Positions 1 to 6,760 are shown, numbered from the stretch's first letter. The stretch: 16,139 nt of DNA from Bacteroidota bacterium (GCA_024278565.1 JAJRSY010000056.1:1-16139); one strand, 5' to 3'. The notes: generated by a model from the sequence alone, not told the origin. Numbers and translations: made by a program.

Positions 1-83
1 ATGCCCATATAACCAGTTGCCTGCCGATTGTTCTGAAAGTTCCGGGTTATTCGGATTTTCTGGAGAATCTTATCAAAATAAAA

Positions 84-109
84 AAAGCCGGTCCTCTCGA
101 ACCGGCTTT
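84..109 (-). terminator. Terminator hairpin, best read leftward, beside a tRNA 3' end
   Basis: The sequence shows a perfect 9-bp stem (AAAGCCGGT at 84-92 pairing with ACCGGCTTT at 101-109) with an 8-base loop. Read on the minus strand the stem is followed by a run of T residues, as in an intrinsic terminator. It lies just beyond the tRNA 3' end at 123-142 in that tRNA's reading direction, so I infer it is the tRNA gene's own terminator and part of the chromosomal flank. A-runs on the other side may make it work in both directions. Confidence 0.7.
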
Positions 110-122
110 CCCTTTGTTTACC

Positions 123-142
123 TGGTAGCGGGGGCAGGACTC
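123..142 (-). other. Probable phage attachment site (tRNA 3' end fragment)
   Basis: Twenty bases read TGGTAGCGGGGGCAGGACTC. Their reverse complement parses as a tRNA 3' end: part of the T-loop (GAGT), T-stem 3' strand (CCTGC), acceptor 3' strand (CCCCGCT), discriminator A and encoded CCA. To the right the match to a tRNA stops (TCAAAG in place of GAACCTGC), so only the tail is present. Phages and integrative elements that use tyrosine recombinases often enter tRNA 3' ends and leave such a short copy at one boundary. I therefore call this the left att core, with the whole tRNA expected at the far boundary. The acceptor sequence would suit an initiator tRNA, but identity cannot be read from the tail. 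Confidence 0.6.
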
Positions 143-203
143 TCAAAGTTTTTTTCATATATTGATTGTCAAATAGTTATATATTCAAATTCGAGTATTT
201 TAG

Positions 204-246
204 GGCACTTTGTGGCGCGTTTCTGGCGCAGTTTGGGCGCATATTT
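204..246 (+). repeat. Four helically phased GGCGC-type direct repeats beside att
   Basis: Units beginning GGCACTTTGT (204), GGCGCGTTTCT (214), GGCGCAGTTTG (225) and GGCGCATATTT (236) repeat every 10-11 bp, one helical turn, in otherwise AT-rich DNA. Proteins bound to them would lie on one face of the helix. They are about 60 bp inside the proposed att core. In known tyrosine-recombinase elements, arm-type integrase or accessory-factor sites lie in this place, which is the favoured inference. No integrase gene is adjacent. Confidence 0.5.
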
Positions 247-303
247 TTTTACTCTACAATTCTATTTTATGAAAGTTTTTTACTATTTAAGAAATATTTT
301 AGT

Positions 304-720
304 TTACCCGGCTTCTCTGGGTTTTTCCACACCACCCTTAACCTTCTTTCCAGGCTCAATTTCTCCTTTCTCCTCTAATTTTTCTTTCAACAAATCATTT
401 GTAAGTCTGAGGTCATTTATTATTCTGTCTTTTTCTTTCACTATTTTTATGCAATCAGGGTTTTCACATTTTTTTATGTAGGGTGACGTGGGGCCATGAT
501 TGATTATTGAAGATTTTTCTTCATTCGAAAGTTTTTCATCGAAAAAATATGAAACTGGCTTTTTAAAGAATGAAGCGATTGCTTCTAATGTTGCTACGGT
601 ACAAGTTTCATTGTCAAGCATTTTACCGTAACCAACATCAGACATTTGTAAATATTTAGCAATTTTTCTGTTGCTAACTTTAGTTATTTCTTGAAGCTTT
701 CTTATCTTTCTGTAGTTCAC
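304..720 (-). CDS. XRE-type phage repressor with C-terminal coiled coil
   Basis: This 138-residue protein has an N-terminal helix-turn-helix of the XRE/Cro-C1 kind (about residues 8-62; SNRKIAKYLQMSDVGYGKML is the core) and a charged, coiled-coil-prone tail (about 88-118). A short Cys pair (CENPDC) separates the two. N-terminal HTH plus coiled coil is a frequent form of repressor-type regulators in Bacteroidota prophages. It is read leftward, divergent from the genes that follow, as expected for a lysogeny repressor. The start is GTG at 720: an in-frame TAA lies directly before it and the HTH needs these residues. There is no LexA/C1-type peptidase domain, so inactivation by RecA-type cleavage is unlikely; the antirepressor at 2022 is a better candidate for relieving it. 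Confidence 0.8.
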   Translation of the reverse strand: MNYRKIRKLQEITKVSNRKIAKYLQMSDVGYGKMLDNETCTVATLEAIASFFKKPVSYFFDEKLSNEEKSSIINHGPTSPYIKKCENPDCIKIVKEKDRIINDLRLTNDLLKEKLEEKGEIEPGKKVKGGVEKPREAG

Positions 721-745
721 TTATATATGTTTAGAGTGATTCTAA

Positions 746-775
746 ATTGCAATACCCAAGTTGCTTAATGCGAAC
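746..775. promoter_or_regulatory. Two operator-like TTGC/GCAA sites
   Basis: Between the divergent regulators lie ATTGCAAT (746-753, a perfect palindrome) and GTTGC-TTAAT-GCGAAC (760-775, imperfect dyad). Both share the TTGC half-site of the stronger palindrome at 781-796. Three related dyads at 14-21-bp spacing in a divergent intergenic region match the layout of a phage operator set. The binding protein is inferred to be the XRE repressor. Confidence 0.4.
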
Positions 776-780
776 TATAT

Positions 781-796
781 TTTGCATTTATGCAAA
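781..796. promoter_or_regulatory. Palindromic operator candidate
   Basis: TTTGCAT-TT-ATGCAAA is a perfect 7-bp inverted repeat with a 2-base centre. It covers the -33 element of the rightward promoter at 781-812, so a protein bound here would block that promoter. I infer it is the main operator of the repressor encoded at 304-720. Confidence 0.6.
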
Positions 797-812
797 CTTT
801 AATTTATGTTTG
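781..812 (+). promoter_or_regulatory. Rightward early promoter, Bacteroidota type
   Basis: TTTG at 781-784, a 20-base spacer and TATGTTTG at 805-812 match the Bacteroidota housekeeping consensus (TTTG, 19-21 bases, TAnnTTTG). Transcription would begin near 819, about 17 bases before the ATG at 836. It should drive the rightward regulatory operon. Confidence 0.65.
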
Positions 813-835
813 TATTACCAAATTAATTAAAAAGT

Positions 836-1021
836 ATGACTACAACAACAGTAAATAATATGAATCTTCTATTGGAAAGGAATGAAAGCCGTATTAATGC
901 CAAGGTTCCGAAAAAAATGAAGGAATTAATTGAAGCCGTTTCAGAGAGGCTTAACATGAACGAATCCCAGTATATAAAGCTAGCCATAAAGGATCGGCTT
1001 GAAAAAGATTTGGAAGGTTAA
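836..1021 (+). CDS. Ribbon-helix-helix DNA-binding protein (Arc/CopG-like)
   Basis: The 61-residue product has an N-terminal beta strand (RINAKVP, about residues 19-25) followed by two helices (KKMKELIEAVSERLN and ESQYIKLAIKDRLEK), the pattern of a ribbon-helix-helix dimer that reads the major groove with paired strands. It is the first gene to the right of the repressor, behind the TTTG/TATGTTTG promoter, the position held by Cro-type or accessory regulators in temperate phages. Such proteins usually act as dimers on short inverted repeats, so the operators between 746 and 796 are plausible targets. Its role as an antagonist or autoregulator is inferred. An antitoxin is a weaker alternative, since no toxin-like gene follows. 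Confidence 0.7.
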   Translation: MTTTTVNNMNLLLERNESRINAKVPKKMKELIEAVSERLNMNESQYIKLAIKDRLEKDLEG

Positions 1022-1029
1022 AAAAACTA

Positions 1030-1067
1030 AAGCCCTCCTTTAATTTTGGCAGACTTCCGGCGGGCTT
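1030..1067 (+). other. Intergenic hairpin before the Cys-rich HTH gene
   Basis: AAGCCCTCC (1030-1038) pairs with GGCGGGCTT (1059-1067) with one mismatch and a 20-base loop. It sits 13 bases before the ATG at 1081 and has no T-run after it, so a leader structure affecting translation or RNA stability is more likely than a simple terminator. A similar AAGCCCC/GGGGCTT hairpin recurs at 3089-3121. Confidence 0.45.
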
Positions 1068-1080
1068 AAATATTAAAGTT

Positions 1081-1644
1081 ATGAAAACAAAATTAGTACA
1101 AAACAACAAAAGGGTGAAGCTTCCTGCTGGAATAATAGAAGGCACGGAAGCTTTTTGGTTCGACAGCGAAAAATGGTTGATACACAAAGGGCAGGCTATG
1201 AAGTTTACTGATGCACCAACAAAAATACAAAATATGGTTGCCGAAATGTTTTTGAAAGATACACGCAGCCGCGATTATTTGCAAAAAATTGGAATGGTGA
1301 AATTTTCGGAGGCTTTCGATATGTGGTACCGCTGCGTTGTAGGGGCGTTAGACGAAACGCCCGATTTCAAAGCCGGCAACCTGTGCGCCGATTCATACAA
1401 CCACTTCTGCACCGACTACAAGTGCCATCACCGTGGCAAACTGTGCAGCCTGAAGCTAGGGTTAAAAAACTATGAAGTAGAAACCATTGTTGCGCTGAAA
1501 GAGGGAAAAAGCATAGAACGCACAGCCCTAATGCTGTGCATATCACTTCCAGGGCTAGAAAGCAGGATTGAAAAAATAAAGGAAAAGCTAGTGGCAACCA
1601 ACATGGCATCGTTGATTGCAAAAGCTACTGAAATGGGAATATAA
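1081..1644 (+). CDS. Cys-rich helix-turn-helix protein with LuxR/GerE-like C-terminus
   Basis: The 187-residue protein ends in a segment (about 128-183) resembling the GerE/LuxR helix-turn-helix: a leading helix (NYEVETIVALKEGKS), a recognition region (ERTALMLCISLPGLESRIEKI) and a final helix (KEKLVATNMASLIAKA). Just before it is a Cys/His cluster (C102, C110, C115, H116, H117, C122) spaced like a small metal site. The first 100 residues are unrecognised. By position it belongs to the early regulatory operon, 60 bases after the RHH gene. I infer a phage transcription factor, possibly metal-stabilised. It lacks a response-regulator receiver domain, so it is not a standard two-component LuxR protein. 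Confidence 0.55.
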   Translation: MKTKLVQNNKRVKLPAGIIEGTEAFWFDSEKWLIHKGQAMKFTDAPTKIQNMVAEMFLKDTRSRDYLQKIGMVKFSEAFDMWYRCVVGALDETPDFKAGNLCADSYNHFCTDYKCHHRGKLCSLKLGLKNYEVETIVALKEGKSIERTALMLCISLPGLESRIEKIKEKLVATNMASLIAKATEMGI

Positions 1645-1662
1645 TTAAAACATCAAAAAGTT

Positions 1663-1839
1663 ATGGAAGAAAATTTTTTAAATGAAATCAAAAGGATTTT
1701 GGAACTAGATGATCCTACGTATCGGAAAATGCGTGCAGTAAGGATGGTAGTCAACAAATTTGAAGGTTGGGAAGGAGACGCGGCAAATGCACTTGTAAAC
1801 CACAGCCTCCTTCCAAAAACATCTGGGCTGATCCGTTAA
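1663..1839 (+). CDS. Small unknown protein (58 residues)
   Basis: An ATG at 1663 opens a 58-residue frame ending in TAA at 1837-1839. It starts MEENFLNEIKRILELDDPTY and is rich in charged residues, with a predicted helical first half. It follows the HTH gene by 18 bases in the same direction, which suggests cotranscription. I do not recognise a family. Its stop codon abuts the stop codon of a leftward small gene at 1840-1980, with no bases between. Codon use looks like that of its neighbours, which favours a real gene over chance. Confidence 0.6.
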   Translation: MEENFLNEIKRILELDDPTYRKMRAVRMVVNKFEGWEGDAANALVNHSLLPKTSGLIR

Positions 1840-1980
1840 CTATTTCAACCTGCGTATTTCATCCGCAATGATGTGTAGGTTATTGTTAAGAGTTTCCAGG
1901 GAAGGGTTTGAGAGTAGCTTCTCAATCCTTTTCATCCTGGTTTCAAGCTCTAATATCTTACGCATAATTTCTTCATTCAT
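1840..1980 (-). CDS. Small coiled-coil protein on the opposite strand (46 residues)
   Basis: On the minus strand an ATG at 1980 opens a 46-residue frame, beginning MNEEIMRKILELETRMKRIE and ending in TAG. The heptad-like spacing of I, L and M suggests a coiled coil or helical hairpin, and the composition looks protein-like rather than random. It is the only leftward gene after the repressor and lies tail-to-tail with the 1663-1839 gene and head-to-head with the antirepressor at 2022. It might be a small regulator or partner protein. The alternative is that this 180-base stretch is untranslated and the frame is fortuitous; conservation would decide. Confidence 0.5.
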   Translation of the reverse strand: MNEEIMRKILELETRMKRIEKLLSNPSLETLNNNLHIIADEIRRLK

Positions 1981-2021
1981 AACTATAATTTATTGGTTAA
2001 TACATTCAAAAATACAACAAT

Positions 2022-2552
2022 ATGAAAAAAGAAATCAAAAAATTCCTCAAATTCAACGATAAAACCATCTATTTCGTAACTGCCAACGGGCAATATTGGA
2101 TCGCATTGAAACCAATTTGCGAGGCATTGAACGTGAATTGGAACCGCCAATTCCAGAACCTAAAAAATGATGAAATTTTAGGAGCTGTGTTTGCTAAACA
2201 GCAAATGCAGGCCCCCGACAATCAGCTTCGAAATTACGTTGCTTTACCCGAATTTTTTGTTTACGGGTGGATATTCCAAATCCAATCTGCTTCACCGGAA
2301 TTATTGAAATACAAATGGGAATGCTACAAAGTATTGTACGAACATTTCCATGGTGCTATTGCCGGGCGTAAAGACTTGCTCACCATCAAAGCAAAGGCAC
2401 AGGTTGAGATTTACAGTGTAATGAACCGTCTTGACCCGGAAGATGCGTTGAAGATCGACCGCGCACAAAAGAAGATCAATGCAGTGAATGTTAAGCTACG
2501 CAAACTTGACACGGAGATAATCGAGGAAGAAAAGACATTATTTAATACTTAA
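2022..2552 (+). CDS. Phage antirepressor, P22_AR_N-type N-terminal domain
   Basis: The 176-residue protein matches by eye the P22 antirepressor N-terminal domain (residues about 15-115): YWIALKPICEALNVNW, then a segment ending LPEFFVYGWIFQIQS, then YKWECYKVLYEHFHG. In the family this domain typically supplies binding to a phage repressor, and the C-terminal half varies. Here the tail (about 116-176) is a charged, coiled-coil-prone helix. Placed a few genes after the repressor, it is the likely inducer of lytic growth by protein contact, since the repressor shows no self-cleavage domain. The start at 2022 follows an A-rich leader without a Shine-Dalgarno sequence, usual in Bacteroidota. Confidence 0.8.
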   Translation: MKKEIKKFLKFNDKTIYFVTANGQYWIALKPICEALNVNWNRQFQNLKNDEILGAVFAKQQMQAPDNQLRNYVALPEFFVYGWIFQIQSASPELLKYKWECYKVLYEHFHGAIAGRKDLLTIKAKAQVEIYSVMNRLDPEDALKIDRAQKKINAVNVKLRKLDTEIIEEEKTLFNT

Positions 2553-2560
2553 CACAAAAA

Positions 2561-2932
2561 ATGATATACGCCGAAAGAACAGATTTTCATGAATACGCTA
2601 TCCACGTAGATAGAAGAAACCTGGAACTTATTGAGTTTGCACTTGAATTAGTGCCTGAAAGTGCTGGCAACGAAGCAAAAAAATTGAGCCTAAACCTGAA
2701 AAAGGAGATAAACATAGCTAAGGCAGAGAAGGATTTTTCAAAAAGGAAGCAAATAATCCTATGCGATAAGTGTGCCGGGGCTGGCAAAATACGGGTAATG
2801 AACCGGGAGTATGAATATGAAAAAGAGATATGCACAAGATGCAACGGCGAAGGTTCAATAATAAATATAACGACCGAATACAGGCAAAGGCTCACACCCG
2901 GATTAAAGGAAGAGTTTGCGCCTATAACATAG
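2561..2932 (+). CDS. Small protein with DnaJ-type zinc-finger pair
   Basis: The 123-residue product has two CxxCxGxG motifs: CDKCAGAG at residues 68-75 and CTRCNGEG at 91-98, spaced as in one zinc-binding module of the DnaJ cysteine-rich domain. No J domain is present. The N-terminal half is helical and charged. Stand-alone CxxCxGxG proteins occur in phages and bacteria, where they bind zinc and often act in protein or nucleic-acid contacts; the exact role here is unknown. It follows the antirepressor by 8 bases, so the two are probably cotranslated. The first long hairpin (2961-3010) lies 28 bases after its stop and may end this operon. Confidence 0.6.
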   Translation: MIYAERTDFHEYAIHVDRRNLELIEFALELVPESAGNEAKKLSLNLKKEINIAKAEKDFSKRKQIILCDKCAGAGKIRVMNREYEYEKEICTRCNGEGSIINITTEYRQRLTPGLKEEFAPIT

Positions 2933-2960
2933 ATACAGCTTTCTAGCAACTTGGAAAGAA

Positions 2961-3010
2961 GGTAAGGGTAGCCCGGGGGCTTTTGGGGATTAGACTCCCG
3001 GGCTTTTACC
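2961..3010 (+). other. Long GC-rich hairpin after the early operon
   Basis: AGCCCGGG (2970-2977) pairs with CCCGGGCT (2997-3004), and an outer GGTAA (2961-2965) pairs with TTACC (3006-3010). The 3' side is followed by CGC and a run of A rather than T, so it is not a textbook rightward terminator. It may end or stabilise the early transcript. Confidence 0.5.
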
Positions 3011-3088
3011 GCAAAAAAAATCCGGAGGTTGGTACCAGGTACCGGCTGCAAGGCGCGAGGCAGCGGCGAAACACTCCTAAAACGTCCA

Positions 3089-3121
3089 TAAGCCCCTCTT
3101 ATTCGGATTGTGGGGGGCTTA
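3089..3121 (+). other. TAAGCCCC/GGGGCTTA hairpin
   Basis: TAAGCCCC (3089-3096) pairs perfectly with GGGGCTTA (3114-3121) around a 17-base loop. It is one of four hairpins between 2961 and 3188 in a gene-free 280-base gap. A smaller one, GCTGC (3045-3049) with GCAGC (3060-3064), lies just before it. No T-run follows. The gap could encode a structured RNA. Confidence 0.45.
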
Positions 3122-3166
3122 AAGAAACTTAATTATTAACAATTATACCAGTAAGTAAGCAAGCTT

Positions 3167-3194
3167 CCAGCCCCGAGAGCGGGGCTGGTTTTTC
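3167..3194 (+). terminator. Intrinsic terminator or attenuator
   Basis: CCAGCCCC (3167-3174) and GGGGCTGG (3181-3188) form a perfect 8-bp GC stem with a 6-base loop, followed directly by TTTTTC. This is a standard rightward terminator. It stands only 18 bases before the ATG at 3213, so it either ends the early transcript or acts as an attenuator for the replication genes. Confidence 0.75.
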
Positions 3195-3212
3195 AACCTA
3201 AAATTAAGCATC

Positions 3213-3515
3213 ATGAACAAACTTGTATATTTCAAAGAAGGGCGGTCGCTCATAAGGAGGATAATCAATTACCGCAAAAACCTAATGCGCTTGGGGGTAA
3301 GTAATATACCCGAAGGCTGGGCGGTACAGGAAATGGCAAATGTTATGTACGCGCTTGAAGCAATTTCCAGCTATGAGAAGTTTGCCAGGTATATAATAAG
3401 GAAGAAAAAAGACCTATTAATACTCATCCCTACAAATAAAAAGGCTATGCGAGCTGAGTTTGAAGCATTGACAGATACGGCAGAAAAGATTATTGAACGT
3501 GAATTTAGTTATTAA
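3213..3515 (+). CDS. Unknown phage protein (100 residues)
   Basis: I do not recognise this 100-residue basic protein. It looks wholly helical, with an Arg/Lys-rich N-terminus (IRRIINYRKNLMRLG, about residues 14-28) and a second basic cluster (YIIRKKKD). No membrane segment or metal site is visible. It is the first gene after the terminator at 3167-3194 and lies in the same direction as the replication gene, so it may help replication or bind DNA, but that rests on position and charge only. The ATG at 3213 follows an A-rich leader. Confidence 0.65.
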   Translation: MNKLVYFKEGRSLIRRIINYRKNLMRLGVSNIPEGWAVQEMANVMYALEAISSYEKFARYIIRKKKDLLILIPTNKKAMRAEFEALTDTAEKIIEREFSY

Positions 3516-3580
3516 GATTATGAAACTCTTCCATAACAATTACCACATAAAAAAAATGATTAAACGCACATACTAACATC

Positions 3581-3907
3581 ATGCAAACATTCAACCACGG
3601 AATACCAAAGCACAGCTATTTTGCAATAGTCGTACCGCCATCGAAATTCCATCCAACACTTGACGCGGTAGACCCGGGATACAAAAAGCCGGTAATTTTG
3701 CTCCATGACCCCAAAACAAAAGAAAGAACAACTGCCGAAGTACAAGACACCTGGACTATACCTCTTGATGAATTCAAAGCAGCAAAAGGTTTCGTCCTGC
3801 TAATATATGGTGTCGATGCCGAAAAACTTGCCGCTGTGTTGTGCCGCCGTTACCCCGAGATAGAGAAGAAAAAAACAGTAAGGATACTCTTGTTGAAAGC
3901 ACTATGA
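3581..3907 (+). CDS. Unknown protein coupled to the primase gene (108 residues)
   Basis: The 108-residue product shows alternating beta-prone stretches (SYFAIVVPP, KKPVILLHD, GFVLLIYGVD) and helices, suggesting a small alpha/beta fold; no catalytic motif is obvious and I cannot name a family. Its TGA stop overlaps the ATG of the primase-helicase gene in an ATGA junction (3904-3907), a sign of translational coupling. The two products are therefore probably made in related amounts and may act together in replication. Confidence 0.65.
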   Translation: MQTFNHGIPKHSYFAIVVPPSKFHPTLDAVDPGYKKPVILLHDPKTKERTTAEVQDTWTIPLDEFKAAKGFVLLIYGVDAEKLAAVLCRRYPEIEKKKTVRILLLKAL

Positions 3908-6753
3908 CAAAAAAAAGCGATTACGATAAATATTTTGAGAAAACCAAATACCGCTTTTTCATTAATCAACTCCTGGAAACAGGGTTGCCTCCGAGCCTAA
4001 ACAAATTTAAATATACCCGCGATGGGCAAACCGGTACTGCCTGGTATATGTCGCCCGATGATGAAGGGAATGTCCGTTTTTATGTGCCCGACATACTTAC
4101 CAGCGACCTGGAAATATATACCTATGGGCAGCCTCCACACCAGAAAATAAGGGACTGGTACCTTACCAGGTGGAAAACTCCGAAGGAAACAAAAGCAGGG
4201 CCGGCAAAATATACCCCGGTAAAAGGTGCCGGCACCCGGTGCCTGTTCACACCGCCAGTTGTAGATGCCTTTCACGCAGGCAAAAAAATTGATACTCTTT
4301 TTGTGGTAGAAGGCTTTAAAAAAGCCATTTCCGGATGGGTAGCAGGCAACCTGCCAATTGCCGGTGTGAATGGATTAACCGGATTTAAAGCCCCCGGGGA
4401 AAATAACGACAAACTAAGAAAGGAATTCCGGGATGTAATTCAAAAATGCAAGGTTCAAAATGTAGTGATAATATACGATTCAGACCTATTTGACCTTTCC
4501 CTGGCAAGTAAAGTCGAAACAAAACGGCCCAACCAATTTTACAGGGCAGCCCTGACCGCAAAAACATTATTTGAACCTTTTGCCGATGTTTACCTTACTT
4601 ATCCTAACCCACACCCGGAAAAGAAATATGGCTTAGATGACTTATTGCTTGAACACCGTAATTTTTCATCAATAAACTCAAAGCTTGATGTTGATTATCC
4701 AGGCATTAAAGTTCAGGATGGGCAAAAAAAGATTATTGCCGATTTGCTGCAATGTGTCAAAAAAAACGAACATGGGAAATACTTTTCTATTCATAAACTA
4801 TCTTCCCATGCAGATTATAAAATCAAAAAATTATTCCATCTCGACAATGTACAATCATTTTATGATTTCTACCGTGACAAACTGATTCGAAAGCCAAACA
4901 AAAGATTCCGTTTTTACACCTACACTTACCAGGTGCAAGCTGATGGGACGATAGGGCAGGTAGAAAATGACGCGGCTTTCAATATAAGGATTGAAAATCA
5001 TTTTGGGAAGCTTGTAAAATGGACTGACAAAGGGAAAAAGGAACTTGCAAATTTCACCCTTCGCGTACTATTTCAAATTGACAGTGAAGAAGACCCTAAA
5101 AGGATATGTGAGATTACAAATTATGAAGGTGTCAGCCGAATAGTGGAAATTAGCAGTAAAACGTTTGTAAGCCTCGCAGACTTTCAGGCATTGATGATTA
5201 GCCATGGCGATTTCATTTGGAAAGGGAGCAAAGATGACCTGCTGGATCTGATGACAATCCTTTTCAGGCACGAGCGGCCTGCTACCCTTGTTTCTCAGCT
5301 TGGATGGCAGCCGCTTGACAAGTTCTATGCTTTTAGTAACGGGATAGTTACTGGCAATGGGTTCCAGGCAGTTGATGAATATGGCATGGTGACTTACAAT
5401 GAAAGGAATTTCTATTTCCCGGCATGGAGTAAATTCAATGCACGGGATTACGATACCTATAAGGACTTGAAAAAATTCAGCCACTTTACAGCTAAAAAGC
5501 CGGTTCAATTTTCGACATGGAAACATCAATTTTCTAAAGTATATGGGAAGAATGGAGAAATAGCAATATCATTTTACATATCGGCATTATTTTCCGACAT
5601 TATCTACTCACACCGTTCCGGCATTGGTTTCCCGATATTATGGAGTGCCGGGAAACCTCAAACCGGGAAGTCAACCATTTGCGAAAGTTTGCTAAGCATG
5701 TTTGGCGAAAAGTCTGATGCAATTGGGTTAGCAGGGAAAAGTACAATAAAATATTTCATTAATCGTTTTGCCCAGGTCCGTAACGCCATTGTCCATCTCG
5801 ATGAATACTCAAACACCAAGGTAAATAAGGATGTAAAAGAAACCATTAAGAATATATACGATAGGATCGGATACGGGCGTAAAGCATTCAGCAATGATTT
5901 CCGCACAATCAGCACCCCTATTTTGTCGGCTGCAATGGTTTCCGGGGAAGAGATACCAACAGACAACCACGCATTATTTACCCGGTCTATTCTTCTACTT
6001 TTCAACCGCGACAAATTTTCAAAGGAAGAGCGTGCCGAAATGAGGAAGCTGAAGGACATGGAAGCTGACGGGTTGACACACATAACTATTGAACTGCTTA
6101 GGCACCGGCAATTGATTGAAGATAATTTCGATGATTCATACAACGAGGTGTTTAATGAATTTTACAAGAAGTTCAAAACTAAGAAAGTTGAAGACAGGAT
6201 ATTGAAGAATTGTTCCTGGATGGTAACCCCGGTAAAAATCCTTATTGACAATAGGAAGATTGATTCCATAATTTCATATAACGATTTACTCGCAGTGTTT
6301 TTTGACAATATTGACCGGCAAAGTAGTTACATGCAAGCCAATACTGATTTGGCGAAATTCTGGGACATCATTGAAATGCTCTACGCCCGGCATGAAATAT
6401 TAGAGAACAAAGGCGATTTTAGATTTGTGGATGACACCCTGGCAATAAGGCTCAATAGATTCCACCACTACTACGCGCTGGAGGCCAGGAGGCTTGGTTA
6501 CGAGAAGATACTTGATAAATCGACCCTGGAAAATTATTTAAGCAACGAGCCCTACTTCGTGGAATTGCTCGATGCGAAAGGGAAAAAGAAACAGATCCGG
6601 TTTAAAGGCACATCACCAATACCTGCTATGTTCTTCAAATACGAATCACTGGGTATCGACCTGAAATCAGACCCGGCTAAAGATGACAGCAACGAAGAAT
6701 ATGAAGGGCAGGAAGAACAACAGGATGAAATTGAAAAAGAACTGCCATTCTAA
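3904..6753 (+). CDS. Phage replication protein: TOPRIM primase with AAA/DUF927-like helicase
   Basis: I place the start at the ATG at 3904 (949 residues), not at the earlier in-frame ATG at 3841, because 3904 forms an ATGA overlap with the previous gene and the upstream residues are the other gene's frame. A TOPRIM fold is visible at about 130-250: VVEGFKK with Glu136, then IIYDSD with Asp192 and Asp194, the acidic residues that bind metal in primases. A P-loop ATPase occupies the second half: Walker A GKPQTGKST (583-591), Walker B IVHLDE (629-634) and a likely arginine finger in HALFTRS (Arg694). The layout resembles DUF927 and P4-type primase-helicases, which unwind the origin and start DNA synthesis. 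The tail after 920 is acidic and probably disordered. This is probably the main replication gene of the element. Confidence 0.85.
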   Translation: MTKKSDYDKYFEKTKYRFFINQLLETGLPPSLNKFKYTRDGQTGTAWYMSPDDEGNVRFYVPDILTSDLEIYTYGQPPHQKIRDWYLTRWKTPKETKAGPAKYTPVKGAGTRCLFTPPVVDAFHAGKKIDTLFVVEGFKKAISGWVAGNLPIAGVNGLTGFKAPGENNDKLRKEFRDVIQKCKVQNVVIIYDSDLFDLSLASKVETKRPNQFYRAALTAKTLFEPFADVYLTYPNPHPEKKYGLDDLLLEHRNFSSINSKLDVDYPGIKVQDGQKKIIADLLQCVKKNEHGKYFSIHKLSSHADYKIKKLFHLDNVQSFYDFYRDKLIRKPNKRFRFYTYTYQVQADGTIGQVENDAAFNIRIENHFGKLVKWTDKGKKELANFTLRVLFQIDSEEDPKRICEITNYEGVSRIVEISSKTFVSLADFQALMISHGDFIWKGSKDDLLDLMTILFRHERPATLVSQLGWQPLDKFYAFSNGIVTGNGFQAVDEYGMVTYNERNFYFPAWSKFNARDYDTYKDLKKFSHFTAKKPVQFSTWKHQFSKVYGKNGEIAISFYISALFSDIIYSHRSGIGFPILWSAGKPQTGKSTICESLLSMFGEKSDAIGLAGKSTIKYFINRFAQVRNAIVHLDEYSNTKVNKDVKETIKNIYDRIGYGRKAFSNDFRTISTPILSAAMVSGEEIPTDNHALFTRSILLLFNRDKFSKEERAEMRKLKDMEADGLTHITIELLRHRQLIEDNFDDSYNEVFNEFYKKFKTKKVEDRILKNCSWMVTPVKILIDNRKIDSIISYNDLLAVFFDNIDRQSSYMQANTDLAKFWDIIEMLYARHEILENKGDFRFVDDTLAIRLNRFHHYYALEARRLGYEKILDKSTLENYLSNEPYFVELLDAKGKKKQIRFKGTSPIPAMFFKYESLGIDLKSDPAKDDSNEEYEGQEEQQDEIEKELPF

Positions 6754-6760
6754 AAGAATT

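Noticed and set aside
123..142. Intact tRNA gene
   Set aside because: Only the last 20 bases match a tRNA; no anticodon arm, D arm or 5' acceptor strand follows to the right.
17..481. Long plus-strand open frame at the left edge
   Set aside because: It runs through the terminator hairpin, the tRNA fragment and the antisense of the repressor, with Phe/Ser-rich composition typical of an opposite-strand shadow.
3520..3579. 18-codon frame between the two small genes before the primase
   Set aside because: Too short to support; low-complexity His/Lys/Asn content and no visible signal apart from an A-rich leader.
3841..3903. Upstream ATG for the primase-helicase (21 more residues)
   Set aside because: These bases encode the end of the 3581-3907 gene; the ATGA junction at 3904 is a better start and the TOPRIM domain begins well after it.
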